A stretch of DNA of 7,026 bases from Fidelibacterota bacterium (lineage in GTDB: Bacteria > Fidelibacterota > Marinisomatia > SCGC-AAA003-L08 > TS1B11), in the NCBI GenBank assembly GCA_022564085.1, contig JADFMC010000111.1, forward strand, positions 1 to 7,026, in the 5' to 3' direction. How positions within the stretch are numbered: the first letter of the stretch is position 1; every line of letters starts with the position of its first letter. A program made the translations under genes and the position numbers. Shown one piece after another: positions 1 through 5,445 of the stretch. The notes below the pieces were generated by a model. That model had not been told where the DNA came from. It ran no database searches and worked only from the letters and a program-made list of their open reading frames with translations.

Positions 1-124
1 GGCCCTGCTCCAGCAAAACCGGCTGGGCCTAGCGGCCGGCAGCAAGGTCGTGGTTTGCCTGTCAGGACGGGGCGATAAGGATGTGCAGACCGTGGCCCGG
101 GCGCTGGGCAAGGAACTGCCATGA
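1..124 (+). CDS. trpB: Tryptophan synthase beta chain, C-terminal end (partial)
   Basis: Only the last 40 codons are present, read from base 2 to the TGA at 122-124; the gene continues upstream of the window. The visible tail carries the conserved SGRGDKD stretch (residues 21-27 of the fragment) preceded by a hydrophobic strand (VVVCL). In characterised TrpB the serine of this motif contacts the pyridine nitrogen of pyridoxal phosphate, and the segment lies near the C-terminus, as here. TrpB condenses indole with L-serine to give tryptophan in an alpha2-beta2 complex with TrpA. The TGA overlaps the trpA ATG as ATGA, so the two subunits are probably translationally coupled, which suits a stoichiometric complex. 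Identity rests on a short fragment but is strongly backed by the motif and by trpA directly following. Confidence 0.95.
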   Translation, partial: ALLQQNRLGLAAGSKVVVCLSGRGDKDVQTVARALGKELP

Positions 125-894
125 GGCGTATCCCCCAGGTGATGGCCGCCCCCGGCAAGAAGCTGGTACCGTTTTTCACCGCCGGCTATCCGCAATTGGA
201 GAGCACCGTGCCGTTGGTGCTGGCTGCGGAAAAGGCCGGAGCGCAGCTGGTGGAGTTGGGCATGCCCTTCTCCGACCCGCTGGCGGATGGCCCTGTGATC
301 CAGCAGAGCAGCCAGACAGCATTGGAAAACGGTGTGACCGTCCCCTGGATTCTGAAGACTGTGGCGCGCATTCGGGAGCAATCGCAGATCCCCATTATCC
401 TCATGGGCTATATCAATCCCATCCGGCGGATGGGGGCGGCCCGCTTCCTGGAAGAGGCCGCCGGGGCCGGCGTGGATGGGCTGATCATACCCGACCTGCC
501 GCCGGAAGAAGACCCGGTATTCTTTGAGCAGGCCCGGAATGCGGGGCTCAGCACCATCTTCCTGGTGGCCCCCAATACCGGAAGCGAGCGCATGGTCCAT
601 CTTGGGCGGGAAGCCGGGGACCTGCTTTACGCCGTATCAATCATGGGTGTCAGCGGCACGGCCTTGAGCGCCCGGCAAGACCTCACAGACTACTTGAAGC
701 GTGTCCGGCTCAACGCGAATGTGCCATTTGTTGTGGGTTTTGGGATCGCCACACCGCAGGATGTGCGCCGGGTAGGTAGCCTGGCCGACGGTGTGGTGGT
801 GGGCAGTGCGCTTTTGCAACGGTTAGCCCAGGCCAGCGATCCGCCGGCTGAGGCCTACACTTATCTGCATTCACTGGCGGCCGCGCTGCCATAG
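121..894 (+). CDS. trpA: Tryptophan synthase alpha chain
   Basis: Cytoplasmic (beta/alpha)8-barrel enzyme that cleaves indole-3-glycerol phosphate to indole and glyceraldehyde 3-phosphate, passing indole to TrpB. The 257-residue product is slightly shorter than the 268-residue E. coli protein, mainly by a shorter N-terminus. The signature LVELGMPFSDPLADGP (residues 43-58) supplies the catalytic pair Glu45 and Asp56, matching E. coli Glu49 and Asp60 with a constant offset of four. A PDLPPEE loop (124-130), Tyr170, the GVSG loop (176-179), GFGI (206-209) and the VVGSAL phosphate-binding segment (226-231) are in the expected order. The ATG overlaps the trpB stop and has an AAGGA Shine-Dalgarno site at 110-114. 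The gene ends in TAG, followed by 22 non-coding bases. No defects are seen. Confidence 0.98.
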   Translation: MRRIPQVMAAPGKKLVPFFTAGYPQLESTVPLVLAAEKAGAQLVELGMPFSDPLADGPVIQQSSQTALENGVTVPWILKTVARIREQSQIPIILMGYINPIRRMGAARFLEEAAGAGVDGLIIPDLPPEEDPVFFEQARNAGLSTIFLVAPNTGSERMVHLGREAGDLLYAVSIMGVSGTALSARQDLTDYLKRVRLNANVPFVVGFGIATPQDVRRVGSLADGVVVGSALLQRLAQASDPPAEAYTYLHSLAAALP

Positions 895-916
895 ACAAGG
901 AAGATCAACACCAATT
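895..916 (+). promoter_or_regulatory. Short trpA-pheA spacer with Shine-Dalgarno site
   Basis: This 22-base spacer is the largest gap between genes in the window. It contains a purine-rich AAGGAAG at 897-903, thirteen bases before the ATG at 917, which is rather long for a Shine-Dalgarno spacing but is the only candidate. There is no inverted repeat followed by T residues, so I see no terminator separating the tryptophan genes from the phenylalanine, tyrosine and shikimate genes. The spacer is too short for an independent promoter, although one could lie inside the end of trpA. Confidence 0.5.
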
Positions 917-1489
917 ATGGCCCAAAAGAAAGTGAAAATCGCCATACAGGGAGCCGAAGGAAGTTTCTGCGAGGAAGCGGCCCTCGATTTCTGCCAGCGG
1001 CATAATATGGGCGACTACCAGATGCTTTACCTGATCACCGCCGAAAAAGTGATGGAAGCGGTGGAACAGGAAGCGGCTGGATTAGGCATCCTGGCCATGG
1101 AGAATGCTCAGGGTGGAGTGGTAATCGAGAGCATGTACGCCCTGGCCCGGCACAGTTGCGAAATAGTGGAGATGTTCCATATCCAGGTGGAACAGTGTCT
1201 GCTGGGCCGGCCCGGTCTAACCATGGGGGATGTCACCCAGATCCACTCCCATCCACAGGCTTTGCGCCAATGCCGCAACTACCTGGCGGACCACTTCTGG
1301 ACCCGCCCCTTGGTTGATGAGGAGGACACCGCCGTGGCCGCCAAGCGACTGGCCGATGGTGAATTACCCTCGACTGCGGCGGTAGTGGGCAGCGGGTTGT
1401 GTGCCGAGCTGTATAACCTGGTAGTCCTGACCGAGGGAATTCAAGACCTAAAAAATAACCTGACTTTATTTTTGGGAGTCAAAAAATGA
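917..1489 (+). CDS. pheA: Prephenate dehydratase catalytic domain protein, ACT-less and divergent
   Basis: Likely converts prephenate to phenylpyruvate, or arogenate to phenylalanine. The 190 residues span the two-lobed dehydratase domain: GAEGSFCEEAA (12-22, the usual GxxGTFS-like start), MENAQGG (61-67, usually I-E-N-S/T), IHSHPQALRQC (109-119), EDTAVAA (136-142), AELYNL (163-168) and NNLTLFLGV (180-188). By alignment to E. coli PheA, Asn63, Ser111, Gln118 and Thr183 match residues implicated in dehydratase activity. Two departures are visible: the usual TRF motif reads TLF (183-185), and the residue after the conserved Glu-Asn is Ala64. The Phe-sensing ACT domain that normally makes the protein about 280 residues is absent, and there is no chorismate mutase domain. 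The stop overlaps the tyrA ATG. A prephenate decarboxylase (BacA-like, also ACT-less) is the main alternative, but the purely primary-metabolic neighbourhood argues against it. Confidence 0.85.
   Translation: MAQKKVKIAIQGAEGSFCEEAALDFCQRHNMGDYQMLYLITAEKVMEAVEQEAAGLGILAMENAQGGVVIESMYALARHSCEIVEMFHIQVEQCLLGRPGLTMGDVTQIHSHPQALRQCRNYLADHFWTRPLVDEEDTAVAAKRLADGELPSTAAVVGSGLCAELYNLVVLTEGIQDLKNNLTLFLGVKK
1474..1489 (+). other. pheA/tyrA junction: SD, A6 run and ATGA overlap
   Basis: GGGAG at 1474-1478 is a Shine-Dalgarno site eight bases from the tyrA ATG (1486). Six A residues (1481-1486) form two in-frame AAA lysine codons just before the pheA TGA (1487-1489), and the last A is the first base of the tyrA start codon. 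The simplest reading is termination followed by reinitiation. A minus-one slip on the second AAA would instead read ATG at 1486 in frame and join the two proteins. The surrounding 40 bases are markedly AT-richer than the rest of the window. Confidence 0.6.
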
Positions 1490-2241
1490 CCCCGGGCAAA
1501 CCGGCCCCATTGGTAGGTATCATCGGTTTCGGCCGCTTCGGCCCGGTGCTCGCTCGCATGCTGACCCCGGTCCACCAGGTGCTGGTGTACGATAATGCGG
1601 ATGTCAGCCGGCTGGCCAGTGATGCGGGAGTCCGGGCGGTATCATGGCAGGAGGTTACCACCGCTGAAACTATCTTCGTAGCAGTACCTATCCGGCACTT
1701 CAAAGAGGCGGTGGCGCGCCTGAAAACAGCCGTACGGCCAGGCGCCACAGTGATCGATGTCTGTTCGGTCAAGGTCTACCCCGCCACGGTGATGCGGGAA
1801 CATTTCGCTCCTGAGATCACTACCATCGCCACCCACCCTCTGTTCGGCCCCGACTCCAGCCGGGAAGGCTTTTCCGGATTGAAACTGATGATGGCGCCGG
1901 TTTCCCCCCGTAGTGAAACTTTCACCTATTGGGAACGCTATTTCAAGGGGCTGGAGCTCGAAATTCTGGTAATGACGCCAGAAGAACACGACCGGTTGGC
2001 AGCTATCAGCCAGGGGATCACCCACTTCCTGGGCCGGGTGTTGGAACAATTCGGGATTACCCCCACAGCCATCGACACCGAGGGTTTCGTGGACTTGCAG
2101 GCGGTGGTGGAACAAACCTGCCACGACACCTTGGAACTGTTTCAGGATTTGCAGAACTTCAACCCCTACACCATGGGTATGGTGGATGATCTTTTAGCTG
2201 CGGTGGAGCAGGTGAAACAGAAAATTCAACGGAGAGACTAA
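1486..2241 (+). CDS. tyrA: Prephenate/arogenate dehydrogenase, plant-TyrAa-like
   Basis: Oxidative decarboxylation of prephenate (to 4-hydroxyphenylpyruvate) or arogenate (to tyrosine). The 251-residue protein starts with a Rossmann fold: GFGRFG dinucleotide loop at 14-19, with Asp36 ending strand two, which favours NAD over NADP. Active-site motifs follow: DVCSVK (91-96), THPLFGPDS (116-124, with His117), EEHDRLAA (166-173) and SQGITHFLGRVL (175-186, with His180). The SQ-x-x-TH-x-x-GRVL block and the later TEGFVDL...TCHDTLELFQDLQNFNP region resemble plant arogenate dehydrogenases more than the SHLPH pattern of Bacillus TyrA or the chorismate mutase-fused E. coli enzyme. There is no ACT or mutase domain. 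It begins on the ATGA overlap with the dehydratase gene and ends TAA directly against the next ATG. Substrate preference cannot be fixed from sequence by eye. Confidence 0.92.
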   Translation: MTPGKPAPLVGIIGFGRFGPVLARMLTPVHQVLVYDNADVSRLASDAGVRAVSWQEVTTAETIFVAVPIRHFKEAVARLKTAVRPGATVIDVCSVKVYPATVMREHFAPEITTIATHPLFGPDSSREGFSGLKLMMAPVSPRSETFTYWERYFKGLELEILVMTPEEHDRLAAISQGITHFLGRVLEQFGITPTAIDTEGFVDLQAVVEQTCHDTLELFQDLQNFNPYTMGMVDDLLAAVEQVKQKIQRRD

Positions 2242-3288
2242 ATGTTGGTAATTATGGATCCTCGCGCTACGGAGGCGGAGATCGCCCGTGTCAAGGAGCG
2301 GATCAAGGAGCTGGGATATCAAGCACATCCCATTCCGGGGGCCAATCAGTTGGCCATCGGCGTAACCGGCAACCAGGGCACCGAGGACCGCATCTACCTA
2401 GAAGGTCTTCCCGGCGTAGTGCAGGTGATCAGAGTGACCAAGCCCTACAAGCTGGCCAGCCGCGACACCAAGCCGGAAAACACGATAGTGGATGTGCGCG
2501 GGGTAAAATTCGGGGCGGGCAACATTGTGATGATAGCCGGGCCCTGTGCGGTGGAGAGCCGGGAACAGACCCTGCGGATCGCCCAGCTCGTGGCGGACAG
2601 GGGCGCTTTAATGCTGCGAGGTGGCGCCTATAAGCCCCGTACATCGCCTTATGCATTCCAGGGAATGGGCGAGCAGGGGCTGGAAATTCTGGCCGAAGCT
2701 CGAGAGAAAACCGGCTTGCCGGTGGTAACCGAGGTTGTGGATCCCGCCGATGCCCCCTTGGTGGCCCAGTATGCCGATATGCTCCAGATCGGTACCCGCA
2801 ACATGCAGAACTTTACGCTTCTGAAAGAAGTAGGTAAATTGGGGTTGCCGGTATTGATGAAAAGGGGAATGAGCGCCAATCTTGATGAAACTCTCATGTC
2901 GATCGAGTATCTGATGTCCCACGGCAGTAAAGCGGTGGTGGTGTGCGAACGGGGTGTGCGCACCTTCGGCAACCACTCTCGTAATACCCTTGACGTGAGC
3001 ATAATCCCAGCCTTTAAGAGAGTGAGTCATCTGCCGATCATTGTGGACCCGAGCCATGCCGGCGGCCATAGGTATTCCGTAGTACCGCTGGCCCTGGCCG
3101 GAGTGGGGGCCGGCGCGGACGGGTTACTGGTGGACGTTCACGACGATCCCGACCATGCGCTGGTGGACGGACCACAGGCTCTGCTGCCGGACGATTTCAA
3201 GGAACTGATGGCGGTCCTGGGTCGTATTGCTGAGGCCCTCGGGAAATCGCTGGGATCGCCGCCGGCTGTGGACAGCGAGAGATCCTGA
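2242..3288 (+). CDS. aroF: 3-deoxy-7-phosphoheptulonate (DAHP) synthase, type I-beta with FeAL regulatory domain
   Basis: First committed step of the shikimate pathway: phosphoenolpyruvate plus erythrose 4-phosphate to DAHP. Residues 1 to about 70 form a ferredoxin-like, ACT-like regulatory domain ending VTKPYKLASR, as in Thermotoga maritima, where this domain mediates tyrosine inhibition. The TIM-barrel follows with AGPCAVES (99-106), LRGGAYKPRTSPYAFQG (125-141), IGTRNMQN (183-190), LMKRGM (205-210), RTFGNHSRNTLD (240-251), DPSHAGGHR (269-277) and DVHDDP (298-303). Numbering coincides with T. maritima: metal ligands Cys102, His272 and Asp309 are present, but the ligand at 298, normally Glu in an EVH motif, is Asp. 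RTFGNHSRN also differs from the usual RTFE-x-A/Y-TRN. The start has GGAGAG at 2231-2236, five bases upstream, and abuts the tyrA stop. The 348 residues fit the family. The symbol follows common usage for this subtype. Confidence 0.95.
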   Translation: MLVIMDPRATEAEIARVKERIKELGYQAHPIPGANQLAIGVTGNQGTEDRIYLEGLPGVVQVIRVTKPYKLASRDTKPENTIVDVRGVKFGAGNIVMIAGPCAVESREQTLRIAQLVADRGALMLRGGAYKPRTSPYAFQGMGEQGLEILAEAREKTGLPVVTEVVDPADAPLVAQYADMLQIGTRNMQNFTLLKEVGKLGLPVLMKRGMSANLDETLMSIEYLMSHGSKAVVVCERGVRTFGNHSRNTLDVSIIPAFKRVSHLPIIVDPSHAGGHRYSVVPLALAGVGAGADGLLVDVHDDPDHALVDGPQALLPDDFKELMAVLGRIAEALGKSLGSPPAVDSERS

Positions 3289-3295
3289 CCTGATG
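3277..3295 (+). promoter_or_regulatory. Ribosome binding site deciding the aroA start
   Basis: A GAGAGA purine run at 3277-3282 lies ten bases before ATG 3293. The reading frame is open further upstream to an ATG at 3227, but that would overlap the DAHP synthase by 62 bases, and its extra 22 residues (rich in Arg and Trp) have no counterpart in EPSP synthases. With the 3293 start the protein begins MKISLPGDKS, as expected for the family. Confidence 0.75.
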
Positions 3296-4537
3296 AAAAT
3301 ATCCCTTCCCGGCGACAAGTCTATCTCGCACAGGGCCCTGATGCTGGCGGCTATCGCCGATGGCGTCAGCGAGCTGCGTAACCTGTCGCGCGGTGTGGAT
3401 GTCACCAGCACCCGAGATTGCCTGGCCCAATGCGGCATCGAGTTTACAGATAAAAAAGGTGTGGTCCTGGTCAATGGGCAAGGTGGATCTTTTTCACAGC
3501 CGTCCGATGACCTGGATGCCGGTAATTCCGGCACTACCGCCCGGCTGCTGATGGGATTGCTGGTGGGCCGGGGAATTAAGGCCCGCCTGGTGGGCGACGT
3601 TTCCCTGTCACGCCGTCCTATGGCCCGGGTGGTGGAGCCGTTGCGGCAGCTAGGCGCGCAGATGGAAATATCCGCCCGGCAGACCTTACCGGTGGTTATC
3701 GGGCCGTCGCAGCTGGGAACGCTGGACTATACTATGCCCATGGCCAGCGCCCAGGTAAAATCCGCCCTGCTGTTGGCGGGGCTGGTCAGTGAGGGAGGCG
3801 TCCGGGTGACCGAGCCGGTGGCCACCCGCAACCATACCGAACTGATGCTGGAGGCGTTGGGCGTCGATATCAAAGTTGCCGGCCATGAAATTACCATCGG
3901 GGCCGGTGTTCAGGGATTCAACAGTTTTGAACTGGACATACCTGGCGATCTATCTTCGGCCGCGTTCCCTGCCGCTCTGGCCACCCTGGTGCCGGATAGG
4001 GACGTTACTTTCCCCGGCTTGCTACTCAATCCCTCCAGATTAGGATTCTTCCGGGCTTTGAAGCGCATGGGGGCCCGGGTTGATTGGACCGTCGAAAAAC
4101 GAGTGCTGGGGGAGGAAGTGGGCCGCCTGCGGGTAAGATCATCCACCCTTAAAGGCATCACAATCCGGGGTGATGAAATACCCACCCTGATCGACGAAAT
4201 TCCCATCCTGGCAATTCTGGCCTGTAGCGCCCAGGGCGAGACGGTGATCTGGGATGCCGGTGAATTACGGCTAAAGGAATGTGACCGGATCAAGGCGATC
4301 GTGGAGAACCTGCGTAGGATGGGGGCCCGGGTACAGGAACTATCCGACGGGTTCCGGATCCTGGGATCCTCCCGTCTGCGGGGAGCCACCATCACTACCC
4401 ATTCTGATCATCGCATAGCCATGGCTTTCACCGTGGCCGGGAAGATCACCCGGGAGAAAACCACCATCGACGACCCTGATTGCGTGGAAATATCTTTCCC
4501 GGGCTATCATAAACTCATCAGCCGGATAAAAGCATGA
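3293..4537 (+). CDS. aroA: 3-phosphoshikimate 1-carboxyvinyltransferase (EPSP synthase)
   Basis: Transfers enolpyruvyl from phosphoenolpyruvate to shikimate 3-phosphate, the sixth shikimate-pathway step. The 414-residue product has both inverse alpha/beta domains. Visible motifs are GDKSISHR (7-14), DAGNSGTTAR (75-84), SRRPMARVV (107-114), SAQVK (152-156), RNHTE (179-183), LNPSR (245-249), DEIPTLIDEIP (294-304, catalytic Asp301), LKECDR (327-332, Glu329) and HSDHRIAM (370-377). The SAQ-x-K and R-x-H-T-E signatures mark a class II-like enzyme, but Gly80 occupies the position that is Ala in glyphosate-insensitive class II enzymes, and LNPSR differs from the usual NPTR. The family is usually about 425-450 residues; the shortfall is at the N-terminus, where only six residues precede GDKS. 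Only four bases separate it from the DAHP synthase stop, and its own stop overlaps the aroE ATG. Confidence 0.97.
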   Translation: MKISLPGDKSISHRALMLAAIADGVSELRNLSRGVDVTSTRDCLAQCGIEFTDKKGVVLVNGQGGSFSQPSDDLDAGNSGTTARLLMGLLVGRGIKARLVGDVSLSRRPMARVVEPLRQLGAQMEISARQTLPVVIGPSQLGTLDYTMPMASAQVKSALLLAGLVSEGGVRVTEPVATRNHTELMLEALGVDIKVAGHEITIGAGVQGFNSFELDIPGDLSSAAFPAALATLVPDRDVTFPGLLLNPSRLGFFRALKRMGARVDWTVEKRVLGEEVGRLRVRSSTLKGITIRGDEIPTLIDEIPILAILACSAQGETVIWDAGELRLKECDRIKAIVENLRRMGARVQELSDGFRILGSSRLRGATITTHSDHRIAMAFTVAGKITREKTTIDDPDCVEISFPGYHKLISRIKA

Positions 4538-5445
4538 AAACTCTAGCGGTAATTGGTTTCCCCCTGAAGCACACCCTCAGCCCGCTGCTGCACAATCACC
4601 TATTTGGTCTGCTGGGGATCGACGCCCGGTACCAGGCACTGGAAACAGCCGCCGAGGATCTGGAGCAGGTAGCGATGCGGCTGCGCGCCGGCGACCTGGA
4701 TGGTCTTAATATCACCCGGCCGCACAAGATCGCCTTTCGCGAGTACCTGGACCAGGTGGCGCCGGAGGCCGCTATCGCCGGGGCGGTAAATTGTGTGTCC
4801 GTCGACCAAGCGGGGTTGCGCGGCCATAACACCGACTTGGCCGGTATTGCGCAGGCCTTCGAGGTAGCCGGCCACGATTGCTCCGGTGAGCAAGTCCTGT
4901 TGCTGGGCGCCGGGGGAGCCGCCCGGGCTGCGGCAGTTGCTTTGCACCGCATGGACGTGGCCGGGATAACAGTAGCTGCCCGGCGTTTGACCGCGGCGGA
5001 GGAGCTGATAGCAGCTCTGCCGGCCACACACCATCCAGCCGATTTCCAGGCGATAGAATTGACTCCCCACCTGGACTCACGGCCGTTCGGACTGCTGGTG
5101 AATGCCACACCGGTGGGCCAGTGGCCTCGGGTGGATGAAGCCCTGGTAGGCGACGGACAATTGCAGCGGGGGCAGGTGGTGTTCGATATGGTCTATAATC
5201 CTGTTGATACCTTGTTGCTTCAGCGGGCTCGCTCGGTGGGGTGCCGGGTGATATCCGGCCTGGACATGTTCGTGGGACAGGCCCTGGCCTCCATGGAACT
5301 GTGGTTTCCCGGCAGCACCGGTTTTGGCAGCGGCTCGCTGCAACCAGGCATCGATCTGGCCGCCCTGAAGGAGCTATTGCGCGCGGGCATCTTGGAATCC
5401 ACTGGCCGGTCGCAGACGGCCGAAACGCCTGAGGCCTCGGTATGA
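4534..5445 (+). CDS. aroE: Shikimate dehydrogenase (NADP-type AroE)
   Basis: Reduces 3-dehydroshikimate to shikimate with NADPH. The N-terminal substrate domain has the HTLSP motif (13-17; Ser16 and Thr14 replace the usual serine pair), NITRPHK (59-65) with catalytic Lys65, AVNCV (84-88) with Asn86, and GHNTDLAG (97-104) with catalytic Asp101. The Rossmann domain carries GAGGAAR (125-131). The usual NRT motif that grips the NADP 2'-phosphate reads ARR (149-151), keeping the central Arg. NATPVG (190-195), DMVYNP (218-223) and SGLDMFVGQA (241-250, Gln249) complete the fold. At 303 residues it is longer than the common 270-290 because of a C-terminal tail (about 285-303) rich in Thr, Ser, Glu and Ala. 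It overlaps aroA by ATGA, with a weak GGAT Shine-Dalgarno site at 4524-4527, so expression probably depends on coupling. Confidence 0.96.
   Translation: MKTLAVIGFPLKHTLSPLLHNHLFGLLGIDARYQALETAAEDLEQVAMRLRAGDLDGLNITRPHKIAFREYLDQVAPEAAIAGAVNCVSVDQAGLRGHNTDLAGIAQAFEVAGHDCSGEQVLLLGAGGAARAAAVALHRMDVAGITVAARRLTAAEELIAALPATHHPADFQAIELTPHLDSRPFGLLVNATPVGQWPRVDEALVGDGQLQRGQVVFDMVYNPVDTLLLQRARSVGCRVISGLDMFVGQALASMELWFPGSTGFGSGSLQPGIDLAALKELLRAGILESTGRSQTAETPEASV

Noticed and set aside
1427..1454. Possible internal promoter before tyrA (CTGACC, 16 bases, TAAAAA)
   Set aside because: Each box matches the sigma-70 consensus at only four of six positions, the region is pheA coding sequence, and the AT-rich codons could explain it.
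1642..2124. 160-codon minus-strand frame opposite tyrA
   Set aside because: It is a shadow of a well-conserved TyrA, with no independent ribosome site or motif recognised.
3227..3292. In-frame N-terminal extension of aroA
   Set aside because: It would overlap the DAHP synthase by 62 bases and add residues unlike any EPSP synthase. ATG 3293 has a Shine-Dalgarno site and gives the family-typical start.
5431..5438. GAGGCCTC palindrome just before aroC
   Set aside because: An eight-base palindrome with no loop or T-run, which also contains the aroC Shine-Dalgarno site. It is most simply coding sequence for the end of AroE.
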